A stretch of DNA of 64,000 nucleotides from Urechis unicinctus (lineage: Eukaryota; Annelida; Polychaeta; Xenopneusta; Urechidae). The stretch lies in contig CM067348.1 of assembly GCA_034190875.2 (NCBI GenBank), forward strand, positions 33,300,579 to 33,364,578, given 5' to 3'. Below the pieces are notes generated by a model that worked only from the letters and a program-made list of their open reading frames with translations, made no database searches and was not told where the DNA came from. A program made the position numbers and the translations under genes. Below are positions 1-11,780 of the stretch, in pieces (within the stretch, counting starts at the first letter, position 1; the number at the start of each line of letters is the position of its first letter).

Positions 1-2236
1 GTGTATGTATAGTGGATATATATATAGTGTGTATATGTATAGTGGGTATATGTATAGTAGGTATATATATATTCGGTATATGTATAGTCGGTATATGTAT
101 AGATGGTATATGTATAGTCGGTATATTTATAAACGGTATATGTATAGCGGGTATATGTATAGTCGGTAAATATATAGTCGGTATATGTATATTCTGCATA
201 TGTATAATCCGTATATGTATGGTCGGTATATGTATAGTCGGTATATATTTGGTCGGTGTATGTATAGTGGGAAGATGCATAGAGGGTATATGTATAGTCA
301 TTATATGTATAGTCGGTATATGTATAGTTGGTATATGTATAGAGAGTATATGTATAGTCGGTAAATATATAGTCGGCATATGTACACTCGGTATAGGTAT
401 AGCAGGTATATGCATAGTGGGTATATGTATAATCGGTATAAGTATATTCGGGGTATGTATAATGGGTATATGATTAGTGGGTATATGTATAGTGTGTAAT
501 ATATAGTGGGTATATGTATAGTGGGTCTATATAATGGGTATATATATAGTGGGTATATGTATAGTGGGTATATGTATAGTCGGTATATGTATTGTGGGTA
601 TGTGTATAGTCGGTATATATATAGTCGGTATATGAATAGTGATCTTACGTATAGTCGGTAAATGTATGGTCAGTATATGTATAGTGGGTACATGTATAGT
701 GGATATATGTATAGTCTGTATATGTATAGTCGGTATATGTATGGTCGTATATGTGTAGTCGGAATATGTATAGTAGGTATATGTATGGTCGGTGTATGTA
801 TAGTTGGTATATGTATAGTGGATATATGTATAGTCATTATATGAATAGTTGGTATATGTATAGTCGGTATATGTATAGTCAGTATATGTATAGTCGGTAT
901 ATGTTTAGTCGATATATGCATAGTGGGTATATGTATGGTTGGTATATGTATAGTCGGTATATGTATAGTCGGGGTATTTGTAGTGGGTATATGTATAGTG
1001 GGTATATGTATAGTGGGTATATGTATAGTGGGTATTTGTATAGTCGGTATATGTATAGTGGGTATATGTATAGTCGGTATATATATAGTCGGTATATGTA
1101 TAGTTTGTATATGTATAGTCGGTACATTAATAGTCGGAATATGTACATTCGGTGTTAGTATAGTTGGTATATGTATATTCAGAATAAGTATAGTTGGTAT
1201 ATGTTTGGTCGGTATATGTATAATCGGTATATGTATAGAGGGTATATGTATAGTCGGTAAATATATAGTCGGTATATGTATAATCGGTATATGTTCACTC
1301 GGTATATGTACACTCGGTATATGTATAACCGGTGTATGTATATTGGGTATAAGTATAGTCGGTGTATGTATAGTGGGTATATATATAGTGGGTAAATGTA
1401 TAGTGGGTATATATAGTGGGTATATATATATATTCGGTATATGTATAGTCGGTATATGTATAGTGAGTATATGTAGAGTCGGTATATGAATAGTCGGTAT
1501 ATTTATAAATGGTGTATTTATAGTGGGTATATGCATAGTCGGTATATGTATAATTGGTATATGTATAGCGGGTATATGTATAGTCGGTAAATATGTAGTC
1601 GGTATATGTATATTCTGCATATGTATAATCCGTATATGTATGGTCGGTATATGTATAGTCGGTATATATATAGTCGTTGTATGTATAGTGGGAATATTTA
1701 TAGTGGGTATATGTTTAGTCATTTATATGTATAGTCGGTATCAGTATTGTCGGTACTTATATAATCGGTATATGTATAGAGGGTATGTGTATAGTCGGTA
1801 AATATATAGTCGGTATATGTACTCTCGGCATAGATATAGCAGGTATATGCATATTGGGTGTATGCATAGTCGGTATATATATAGTCGGTTTAGGTATAGT
1901 CGGTATATGTATAGTCGACATATGTATAGTGGGTATATGTATGGTCGTTATATGTATAGTGGGTATATGTATAGTCGTTATATGTGTAGTCGGTATATGT
2001 ATGGTCGGTATATGTATAGTGAATATAAGTATAGTCGGTACATGTATAGTCGGTATATGTATAGGGCGCATATGTATAGTGGGCATCTGTATTGTCGGTA
2101 TATGTAATAGTCAGTATATGTATAGTCGGTGTATGTATGGTCGGTGTATGTAAAGTTGGAATATGTTTAGTCGGTATATATATGGTCGGTGTATGTATAG
2201 TGGGTATATGTATAGTGGGTATACGTTTAGTGGGTA
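1..2236. repeat. 15-bp minisatellite array, about 149 units
   Basis: The unit is close to GGTATATGTATAGTC and repeats without interruption from the window edge. Variants replace TC by GG, or ATG by ATA or AAA. The unit has no stop codon in several frames (G-I-C-I-V on plus, I-P-T-I-H on minus), so long but meaningless open frames arise, the longest being 350 codons on the minus strand. Variant units recur in the same order at distant places, so the array has higher-order structure. The left end lies outside the window. Confidence 0.97.
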
Positions 2237-4370
2237 TTATGTAACTAAAGCGGAAGAATACACATCGATAGCGAGGTAAATTCAGAGCGCGTTACGATTT
2301 ACAGCTAACATTCGTGTTGTATATTATTTGAGGGAGGCACCGTTATCGATGGAACTACATAACTGAATAAAACAGATTTCCACAGTAGATCATGAATATT
2401 TCCAATCAAATAATAATGTTAAAAACTTATCAATATAATTTCCATCATGTAAACTTTGCGGCACAAATTAGAAAATGTTATTACTTACGTCTTCGTTAAT
2501 CGTAGTAAAATAAGGAGATGATCCCTGATTGCCTTATATGGGGCTGAACAGTCTATTTAAATATGTAGTTAAAGCGTTTCTGGTTGTCCACACTTTTACG
2601 TAATCATAACGTAGAAACACTACGTAATCACTACCAAACAACTACGTAATAACAACGTATATATTACGTTAATTGTTTGCTGGGATGTCACTTCATAAGT
2701 ACGAGGTTTCAAATTTCTAAAACAGATTATCTTATATAAGAACACCACCAGGAACGACTACATTCGACCTGCGGTTTGGTCATTCTTTTATCTGTATACG
2801 ATCTACTATCAGACTATGGCACCAGTTCAAAAGGAAGTACACCATACTTCGATTGAAGTACGAACGCATCGATACGCCATTGTTTCAGAGAAATCATTCA
2901 ACAGGAGTGTTATGTTATTAGCGATAGCTTATTAATATGCCATAGAATTTTGAATAGCATATAATGTATAATAAGATGATATACATGTAAATGAGAAAAC
3001 ATAGACCTTACCTCTGCCATGTTGATGTGTGTACAACAATTTAACAATGAACGTCTAAAAACTTGCAGTCGCTGTCGAATAATGGAAGTAAAAACTCTTC
3101 TAGTGAACGCCCGATATCGCTCATAACAACAGATTTTATCCCAAATGTAGGCCATAATATGTTGGCATAATTAAATCGTTCAAAGCCAATCACTTACAGA
3201 AAATAATGTCATAAAATGCAAAACAGCAGAGGGCGGGGGCACGACAGTTATGTGTACTTCACTCGATGTGCGCCGTACTGGGAACGAAGTACGTACATTG
3301 TTTGAGGTACGTACTTCCTTCTGCGGTCAGTGCGCGACCTGATTAGGCGCTGGTGTTATAAGACCTATTGTGCTTTTATGTTTTATGCCCTTTTGTGGTC
3401 TGGTGCAATATGCCCTCCTGTGATCTGGAGTTATATGCGCAATTGTGCTCTGGTGATGCACTATTGTGCATTTGTGCAGCGTGTTCTTGTGACCAAACAG
3501 TTACTTAAATATTGATCCATAATTGCTTTATATCATTGACTGACGACCGAGATGTTGGAATTAGGCAGTATTATGGAACATGCATTGTCACACAATTGCA
3601 CACTATCTAACCGGACAAACGATTATTAGTTCTTTACTGTGGCCCAGAGAATCTTCAGGTACATTGTATTTAACCGTTATGAGATGATAAGCTTAATAAG
3701 AGGACCGTTATGATCTGTGAATTCGAGTTTGTGTTAACAAATGAATAGAAATTGATCAACTTTAGAATTGATACGGCGTAAGTTAAAGTCAATAGAACAA
3801 ATAAATTCGAGTAGCTCTTCCTTATAAGGCCCCACCGAGTCTAAAACGAAGAGGGAGACTCGCTTATTAACGTTCCTTAGTCTATTAATTCCATCGTTTC
3901 CAAATCCGAAACCCCGACATTCATTTATTATAACCTCGGCACCCTTTTTGATAAAAATGACATGCGTTTTTTTTGCTCCATTTAATAGAACAACTCTTTT
4001 GGAACCCATTTAAACCATTTTGCTGACTAGTTCAACGCTATATCGTCGATTACACCGTATCGAAATCTGTCGGCCACACCCATGTTTACAAACATGAGCA
4101 CATGTCGAGGAAAACGCATGACGCATGCGTATTGATGACCCGGGATGCTAACTCAATAAACCCTCTAGCTCTTCAAACATGGTTCAGCATGCTCTCACTC
4201 AGCCATTTGTGCTTCACATAGGGTTTGCTATCAAGTTATTGAGTGTTTTGCTTGCTTGTAAATCAACACGCTGTAGATTATCATTATATAAGTTTTATAT
4301 TTATGATCAACAACACGAGCATTACAGAAATCTGGGACCATAATTTGTGCATAATTCGTTGTTGACAAAA
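2237..4370. other. Unassigned AT-rich intergenic sequence
   Basis: No convincing exon or element was recognised. 2590-2670 is rich in ACGT palindromes. 3360-3490 is a loose TGTGCT/TGGTCTGG-rich stretch. The 10-mer ACCGTTATGA occurs twice as a direct repeat, at 3673 and 3704. Open frames here are short and lack family motifs. Confidence 0.5.
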
Positions 4371-4378
4371 CATAGTCG

Positions 4379-4386
4379 TGACGTCA
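4379..4386. promoter_or_regulatory. CRE-like palindrome TGACGTCA upstream of the P2X7C-like gene
   Basis: A perfect TGACGTCA palindrome lies about 45 bases before an ATG that is followed directly by a consensus splice donor (ATG|GTGAGT at 4432-4436). CREB/ATF factors are known to bind this site in promoters. Its place before a probable first coding exon suggests a promoter element; activity is inferred only. Confidence 0.4.
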
Positions 4387-4431
4387 CGCGCAGCGCAGAT
4401 TCGATAGAAGGTGGAAACGCATGCAACCGAA

Positions 4432-6232
4432 ATGGTGAGTGTTTTGATTCCTACATTTCTCTTCTTTCTTCTTCTTTGATTGGAGTTTTCGAATGTTGCA
4501 TTATTTAAAAAAGAACCCGCCTCAATAAAGTGAACACTATCAGTACAATAGATTACCGTAAATTTAACAACAGATAGCCTGCGAACGAACCCTGAGGTAG
4601 CAGCCTTAGACTTAGTATATTTATACTGAGGCTGCGCATGTTCAAGCGTAATAAAAACGATATTCTTGACTAGTCTTTCACGTCACGTTTTTGGAGTGTA
4701 AAGCCGTGACTCTTGTTCGAAGTTTGATTATTTCTTATGCAATTATCGGTGCTTTTTCATAGCAAACTATTGGAGTATTCCTGAATGAACTCATAAATTG
4801 TATTATAAATCAAGGGACTGGGGTCTCCCTCATGACGTCTACTTTTTATCTGGTTATAGTGAACTGAAACAGGGATTTGAATTGGCTGGCGGGTCGCTAT
4901 CTTCTATGCATACATAAACCCTACAGAGAAAGATAGCGGCCAGCCAATGCAAATCCCTGTGTACTGAAACGTCAATGCTAGGAGTTTGGGGTGGTATGTA
5001 TCATCGTATGGGTTTGGCTGACTTTTGCAGGCTTTTGGCTCAAACACTGTAACATTATTGATTGAATTATTCTTGTCATGTTCATTCATTGATTAAATTG
5101 AACCAACCCACTTTCAAATTTAAAGGAAATCAAAATGCCAAGGAGGGGATCACATACAAGAAGAGGCAGTGGAAGGGGTCATGGTACAGATTCTGACAAC
5201 ATGTGTGGAATTGAGGTTGATTCCTTTATTATTTGATTCTTATCAAGGGTATTTTATTGAACTCAATACACCCATTATGACTGGGAAGGATGTGTTTAAT
5301 GGTTTGAAATTGTTCACCATGACACAGGTGTCCAAGTTGGTGGAGGTTGCAGACAAGCCTGAAGAGGTGGCAGAGGAGCCCCACCTTCTTCAAACAAGGT
5401 ACTTTTGGGCTTGCCTTACCTAATTGAATCACTTTGTCAGTAAATAGGTCCAATGTTGAACTATCAAACCATAAATTTCCATTGGTTCTCATTTGTTTGT
5501 AGACCTCGACAGGCCGAAAGCGAGTCAATCTTGTTTGCAGTGGCTACCTTTGCAACACACCAATAACTAACCAGACCCTACAGCAGAGTAGAGTGACTGC
5601 TAAATCTTTAGAGCTGTCACAGAAGGAGAAAATGAAGGTATTGTACAACTCAGCATTTAGCACTCTTCAGCTGCTCCAAAAACCTTCTTGCAATTTTGGT
5701 CACAGAGAGAGATTTGTATTGGAGATATTCAATCCATCAAAAAGAAGACTTTTGATTACTCATATTTTCACAATTTAGTGCGGTGGCTGGATTTGGATGG
5801 GGTGGGTCAGTTGCTGGTTAGAAAGACAGCCACAGTTTGCGCTTACAATCACCCGACAACCCACACCGCCGAAAGAAGGATTCCACCCTCCATCAACTAC
5901 CACTTCCCCAGACTGTTGCATCTGCCTTCAATGTAGGGAAATGCCTCCCCCTGTGGAGCGGCAATGGTGCACTAACAGCCCAGACTTTTGCACATATGCA
6001 CTACCTCAGATGGAAGGAGTTGTGCTTGACCCGATGGTCATTGAGGTTATTAACAGGTACCGGGTGGACTTGCTATGGGATGCGGTTGTCGAGGACAAAA
6101 AAAAAAGATGCTTAGACATGGCGCCTATCAGCAATTGGTTCAGTGGATTCATGTATTTTTGGAGGAGTGCAACAGGAGGGTAACTCCGGTTGTGTAAGGA
6201 AGATCAGAGACCTCTTCCGTAACAAGTATTGA
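4432..6232 (+). pseudogene. Spliced gene with P2X7 intracellular (C-terminal) type zinc domain, apparently frameshifted
   Basis: The last exon (about 5778-6232) encodes a cysteine-rich segment (CCICLQCREM, then RQWC and DFC), a helical stretch ending in a lysine run, LRHGAYQQLVQW, and VRKIRDLFRNKY before a TGA. Order and motifs match the cytoplasmic 'ballast' domain of P2X7 receptors (human LRHCAYRCYATW), which invertebrates also carry in proteins without a channel. No P2X channel part is seen. Upstream, ATG at 4432 is cut by a donor; joining to an acceptor at 5126 gives MEIKMPRRGSHTRRGSGRGHG, a basic N-terminus. Another exon (5504-5635) has a clear acceptor. The final exon needs two frame changes, one in a run of ten A (6096-6105) and one near 6195, so the gene is decayed or the read has homopolymer errors. 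Middle exon borders are uncertain. Confidence 0.55.
4863..4970. mobile_element. 92-bp hairpin element between 8-bp direct repeats
   Basis: ACTGAAAC occurs at 4863-4870 and exactly 100 bases later at 4963-4970. Between them, arms of about 34 bases (beginning AGGGATTTGAATTGGCTGGC, with the inverse at the other end) face each other across a loop of about 24 bases. Hairpin plus flanking direct repeats fits a tiny fold-back or MITE-like insertion, here in the presumed first intron of the P2X7C-like gene. The 8-bp duplication and AGGG end recall hAT elements, but the two ends are not exactly symmetrical. Confidence 0.55.
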
Positions 6233-6734
6233 CAGTATACAGGCTTAATACAAAATAGGTTTTGGTAATATACTAAGCCTAAATGTTTTAATTTTTAATT
6301 TTAATCCGGAAATATCACATTGTTCTGATTGGTATTTTTGTGGTAGATTATAAATTGCTTAGTCTTACAAAACATGTGGTATTATTTGTTCTGAACATTT
6401 TTGCTTCAACAATCTGATAACTTATTGTCTATATGTTTTATGGAATGAGCATTCATATATTAGTAAATTTTTTCGTCTCTCAAACACAGAAGAAAAGAAT
6501 TATGCACACATTATTTTGTCAATTAGTCATGACACTTATCTTCAGATTTGACTTTTTATGTTCATAATTCTAGCGCTGATAAAAAAAGAAGTGACATTAA
6601 AATGAGTTCATGTATTATTTATTTGCCAATTACACGAGTTCTTCTATTACAGTTTGGATTTACAGACAAAAGAATGTGACTAATAAAATATTTGTACATT
6701 TCAACAAAAACAAATTTCCAAATCATATTTTTAA
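6233..6734. other. AT-rich stretch without recognised gene
   Basis: Likely 3' flank of the P2X7C-like gene. No motif-bearing frame was seen, and no repeat above background. Confidence 0.4.
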
Positions 6735-6962
6735 TCAAAATGAGACTCCTGCAACTGTTTCTTGGGTAGATGGCCTGGCACAGGAGCAATGTTCAAACTG
6801 ATTTTGCGGGGTCATCAGCAGAGCATTGTGGGTGTTGTTGTGATTGCTGTCGCATTGCTTGGGCCTAAAGATTTCTGTCATCATATCTGGTATATGGGCA
6901 CAAGTCTTGGCCTCTAAACCGATGACCACGTCTTTGACTGCTTGTTGAAGTGATTGCTGTAC
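6735..6962 (-). CDS. Possible terminal exon of an unrecognised minus-strand gene
   Basis: A good splice acceptor (GTTGTGTTACAG, read on the minus strand) precedes an open stretch that reads VQQSLQQAVKDVVIGLEAKT and then an H/N-rich segment (CDSNHNNTHN). No domain was recognised. A second minus-strand candidate exon at about 7459-7545 ends with the donor ACAT|GTAAGT, and one reading has a plausible VLRQAFREVRSVTNEEAAKF stretch. An adjacent frame is very lysine/arginine-rich (KKRRKGGGRKK). Whether these belong together, or to the PHD-like gene upstream, cannot be settled from the sequence. Confidence 0.3.
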   Translation of the reverse strand, partial: VQQSLQQAVKDVVIGLEAKTCAHIPDMMTEIFRPKQCDSNHNNTHNALLMTPQNQFEHCSCARPSTQETVAGVSF

Positions 6963-7383
6963 CTGTAACACAACAAATGGCATTATATGGCCAAATAGCT
7001 AGAACACATTACATGTGCAGCATCAGTATTTTGTTTTCTGATAGGACATTTAGTCAGTGTGTAGTTGAGTGGTCATGAGAGACTTACATTGGCTGACCAA
7101 CCCTACTTGAGTGCATATGCCTGTTGTGGTCCATTGTCACAACTTGACTGCAGGCAAGGTTAGACGAAAACTTGATCACCAGCCATTGAATTAGGGTCAA
7201 GAGGATGCAATAATTTCTCTACCTGAAATTTACAAATTAAGTAAGGTATGTTTGCAACAACAATTTACAAATCTAAATGGTGCAGTGGACTCACAATAGG
7301 CCCTTAGATTTTATTTAATCGGTGTCATTTACACAAGTCGATTCAATACAGACCGATTCGATAGCAGGGTATTCATAATACAA

Positions 7384-7455
7384 CGAGATTACTAGCTCCG
7401 GTCATAACGGTAACATGAATTTATACGCAGACGTCTTGTAGGGCTACGAGATTAC
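7384..7455. mobile_element. 54-bp micro-element with perfect 9-bp target-site duplication
   Basis: CGAGATTAC stands at 7384-7392 and again at 7447-7455. The 54 bases between them begin TAGCTCCGG and end GTAGGGCTA, giving short imperfect inverted ends (TAGCTCC / TAGCCCT). The same 53-54 bases occur in inverse orientation at 46952-47004 and 62942-62995 with a different flanking 9-bp repeat. Nine-base duplications are typical of Mutator-like transposases; no coding capacity is possible at this length. The insertion lies a few bases inside a candidate intron, just past its GTAAG donor. Confidence 0.75.
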
Positions 7456-8097
7456 TTACATGTCCAGCAAAACTTTGCAGCTTCTTCGTTGGTCACACTC
7501 CTCACTTCCCTGAATGCCTGTCTTAAGACACCCTCGTGTTAGACCGCAGCTGGTCTAGCTCCCGCTTCCTTCTCTTAGTTGTTGAATCTATAAACAGCTT
7601 CTTTCTCCCTCCACCTTTTCTTCGTTTCTTGGTTTGATCGTCCTTTATCGCAATGAAAATAGCGCAAACTAAACACCCGCCGGCGGCAATCGGCACAGAG
7701 TGATGACGTTTCTGCGCTTCCGGAATTAATAATACATGAGCTTCCAAATATGGTCTATTCTTGGCTGGAAGTGAAAAATAAGGAATTGAAGGTTTATTCA
7801 CGATCAACAAGAAATATATACGGCCATTCCAACTTTGGAATCCGGATATCAGCACCATTTAGGGTACTCTTGCAGTTAGCAACTTTTTTTTTCGATTCGA
7901 TTTTTTTGAAAAAATGCACCTTTAAACGATCGAACGTTAGTCGAGATTGTGCGTTACGTTGTGCGGGCCAAGATTTAAATACCTCGTCAATATGGAAGCG
8001 AATCAAAATTCATATTTGCATGTAACGTGCAAGGTGAATCAATGTATATTCCAATATCGTTATGTCTTTGGGATTCAAGTCAGCAGGTAACCACTGA

Positions 8098-8370
8098 TGT
8101 GCGGTGTGTTGCACCCACAAGAGTTCATCTGCGGAATGTAAGTTTTATTCCTTTCCCAGCAACCCACACTGGAGAAAGACTTGGAAGATAGCTGTCACTA
8201 GGCTTGCTGCAGATGAGCATGACAGAGAAATTTGTCACCTAGAAAACATCACAGGCTGTGCTCTTCCCACTTCTCACAAGCTCTTAGCTCCAAAAGAACA
8301 GTCGGTTGGAATCATGTCAAGCCAGACTTGTTTTAAACTTTTTTTATTTCCTAAGATGTGTTTATATCCA
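8098..8370 (+). pseudogene. THAP-like zinc-finger remnant
   Basis: The frame reads CAVCCTHKSS, then KFYSFPSNPHWRKTWKIAVT, then a later ICHL. THAP domains have C-x2-4-C, an F-x-x-FP block, a conserved W and C-x2-H. The first three elements fit; the last C-x2-H is not clear and a stop precedes the first cysteine in frame, so this is a fragment or an exon with an unseen start. THAP fingers occur in P-element-like transposases and in host DNA-binding proteins; nothing here decides between them. Confidence 0.4.
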
Positions 8371-8657
8371 TATTAGCTGTCAGTTGGCATTACATGATTT
8401 TTTTTGGGTGTACAGGGTGTACCATTCCTTCCTTTTCAATTATTCTTTAAAATATATCTATATTCATTTTGTTGTTATCATTATTTCATGCATGTCTTGC
8501 TATATTTTGCAAATAATTTTTTGACATGCCCAGCTGTAGTTTGTGTATTACATTAATGCCATAAATTATTTAATTTATACAATATAATAACTTCAAAGTG
8601 CCATTTAAAGTGCTTTGTAACCAACATCAAATAAGCTGAAAAAATGTGATAGGTAAT

Positions 8658-10160
8658 TCAGTAGCATATGTCACATGCCCTCACACACTTTGGACAATAC
8701 CACACTAGCAACTCCTTGCCCTCCTCCAATTCAATGCTTTTGAAATTTGAGCACCTCCAGTGATACAACACACCACATCCACAGTTGCATTCGCACATAA
8801 CACTAGCTTCCTGATTATCCTGAATGATACTTGCATCTTGAATGAGTCCTTTACACTTGTTATTCCCACAAGCATAATGTTTGAGGAAGCCCACTTAGGG
8901 TTATTGGATTGTCCTAGAGTCAGCTGATCAATGGTGCACTGATCAGACTCCGTGATGTTCATTGTCTCATACAACTCTTGCACCAACTCTTCGGTGACTG
9001 CACGATGCTGGTGGCTGCTCATGAAATGTTTGATACACGAAGTGACTGTTGGTGGATCGGGTTGACTGGTGACAACACTTTCCTCAGCAGCTGGTACCAA
9101 CAAAGGATCTTGGTCAGATATGCCAAGGGGCAAGGTGGGAAAGACAACTGTACTTGGCTGTAAGACAGGTGAGGATCAGCAATGGTAAGGAAGGGTGCGT
9201 CAGAATGAGCCTACGATAGCAATCCGGATTAACCCTTCGCTTGTGTGGTGCTACAGGATTGTACTCTGCTAAGCGCTTGGTTGGGCGTTTGGATTCTGTT
9301 TGGCCAGGAGCATGATTTCGGTAATTCAGCTCATTCAGTGGCACAGGATCCACCTGTAATATACATGAAAAGGATGTCAACAAGTCGATATTCTGCTAAA
9401 CTGTCAGTGCCTTTTATAGCGCATCAAATTCTTGCTGTTGAATTCATCTACATCACCGGATTGAGTGTGAGTGATTGTGTCATGAGCACGAAGAAGGTAG
9501 TCTGTAACATCTGAGAGTGAAATACATAAAGATTTCCTGATATCCTTGGTCCACCCTTGAGTGGTGCTCCTCACAGATGAATGAATAGTCTGGAATGAGC
9601 CTGGACTGGTGCTAAAGCCCAATGCCCTGCAGAGAACTGAGACATTGTGTTGTCTTTTCCCTTGAGGACACTGATTATGCTGCTTCAGTGCAATGTTGAG
9701 CTGATTGGCATTGAGCCGTCGTACATCTTTGGCTATCTGAAATATATAAAAGAAATAAATATAAAAACTGCAAGCAACTATAGTCAATACAGTAAATATC
9801 ACATACGATACATAATTACATTACAAAACAATACACGGTAATCATTCATGTATCTGGCTGTATATAATTTATACTTAGTTATGCATTTTCCACAATATTG
9901 CTTACTAAATGTAATTTGCCAGTGGCGTTAGAGACAATTGATTTTGTCTACTATATTTCACAATGTCCAACACAATGCAAAGATTGAAAGGAAAAGTTAA
10001 CCTCGAGAGCGGGTAGAGATACCACAACAGGCACAGGTTTGGGTATGGCAGGCATTTCTTTTCCAAGCTTTTCACCACAATATATGGTAAATCGCCACAA
10101 CATTAATCCGTCCTGATGTTCTATAAACAATAATAAACAACCACGCGCACATAAATCCAC
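8658..10160 (-). pseudogene. Multi-exon gene with PHD-like finger, unrecognised family
   Basis: Read on the minus strand, successive acceptors define exons. One after ATATTTCAG at about 9739 has RRLNANQLNIALKQHNQCPQ and GKRQHNVSVLCRALG, loosely SAP-like. One after GTATATTACAG starts at about 9355. One after CTGTCTTACAG at about 9160 reads PSTVVFPTLPLGISDQDP and runs to SNNP. The final part (8658-8894) has C-x4-C, C-x-C-x3-C, YHWRC and WYCPKC, the spacing of a PHD-type zinc finger. It lies in a different frame from the segment before it, so one frameshift is needed near 8895 unless a short intron lies there. An upstream exon at 9951-10160 is possible. Function unknown; PHD fingers usually read histone tails, but transposon proteins also carry such fingers. 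Confidence 0.45.
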
Positions 10161-11780
10161 AGATTCTGTCCAGTTCGTGTTATTATTTCACTTTTTCTAA
10201 CGTGTGTAATCCAACGATTTCCATAACAACACAGCCAAGTGAAGACGAAGCAGAAACCGGAAATCAACAGAAGTTAGTTCCAAAAAGCTCACCAGGGCGG
10301 CACGCGCGACTACGCGAACAACCGAATAGCTAAAGCTCATGAGGCATTTGTTCTTCGTTGAGGAACTTTCACGTAATCAAGTGACAATGCTGGTTTTTAA
10401 CTACCCAACAAATCTAAATGATACTGAATAAAGACAGAATTCGCGCCTCTATTATGTGTGTCATTTGTCCTTCAACATTACGCGGACAAAGTTTCCCCCC
10501 ACAGACAACACTGGTAATATCTATCTCTCTTCGGTTCTGTCTGCAACTATACAGCGACCTGATTACTCTATGCCAGACTGTCAATGCCTTTACCACTCGC
10601 AAATTTATCTGTCACTCATTTAAACCTGTGAATAAATGTCTTCCAATATAATGTAGCACTCGACCTTTTGAACCTACTTTCTGGGTTTACTAAAACCAAC
10701 ATACACGTGACGAACATTATGAGGCACATGCCAAAAACTAAAGATCATGCTTGACAGAGCATTATGTGCGCAAATACCTCGACTTTGTGAAAATGGGCGG
10801 CGGCCAATACTTCAATTTCGCTCTATTTAATCCACCCAAACAGGTAAATATAATTACTTATAACAAAATGCTTTGTTGCATATATCTCAGGTTTGGTCTT
10901 ATCATTCTGCGGTTCAAGAAATTTTAAGACAACCACATTCATTTCCCATTTGATTATTGCTCAAAATGAGAAAATGCATTAACACAATGATTAGAATGTT
11001 AAACTAAGGTAAGTCATATCGCCTAGTGGATAAAGCACCAATAAGAGGTGTAGCCTAGTAAAAGAAATGTCTGTTGTATGATCGTACTTGAAAAAGCAAT
11101 TTATTTTCTGGACAACTACAAACATACATTACTGTAAAAAATATATTGGTTTATCGGTCAGTGTTATTTATATCTTCATTTTTGATATTAACAAACGACA
11201 TGGCTATGCAAATAAGCTGTTACTTTCTTCGAACATATAGGCATAGCCGCCATTCCGTCACATATCTAGCAATATTTTACATGCAGATAATACATCTAAA
11301 CCACACAATATTTACGGAAAATAAATTGGTCAATAAGTGTATAAGCATATGTTTGCCAATGTAGAAGACTGCAAAAAGATTGTACTCGCGCTGCTCGCCA
11401 GCATTCCCTCAGGTACAAAAAGCCACTAAGATAACATACACTATCATCACGCCAGCACCTTTGCACGCCGTATCTATCCTGTTAACAACCGTTTTTCACC
11501 ACGTTAGTCACTCGAAATGCGTACACGACGACCAGATGAATGATCAGAGCTTTGTTTCGCATTCTCAACAGTAAAATGAGCAAATAATTAGCTAAAAATT
11601 GCCGTCACATCTCGAAAAACATTTCAAATATCAGTGCAAGTTTAGCAACGTTCTTATATCTCTGCAAATCACCAATGTAACCAACCGATCTTCTATTTTC
11701 AATATTTCATTTACTTCATCTTCCTATTTCTATCAACGTCAACAATCGCTTGCGCTACTGCGCATCATGATGTCGTCTGC
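10161..11780. other. Intergenic region; possible promoter of the PHD-like gene at its left end
   Basis: 10250-10330 is relatively CpG-rich (GGCACGCGCGACTACGCG) and lies just upstream of the minus-strand gene, as a promoter would. The rest shows only short open frames without motifs. A tRNA-like A-box at about 11027 has no B-box partner. Confidence 0.35.

Noticed and set aside
670-1722. 350-codon minus-strand open frame of I-P-T-I-H repeats, and similar plus-strand G-I-C-I-V frames
   Set aside because: The 15-bp unit lacks stops in several frames on both strands, so the frames are automatic. No splice sites, start context or non-repeat sequence support a protein.
11020-11060. tRNA-like A-box (CGCCTAGTGGATAAAGC)
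   Set aside because: No B-box (GGTTCGANTCC) or cloverleaf follows. At most it is an old SINE head.
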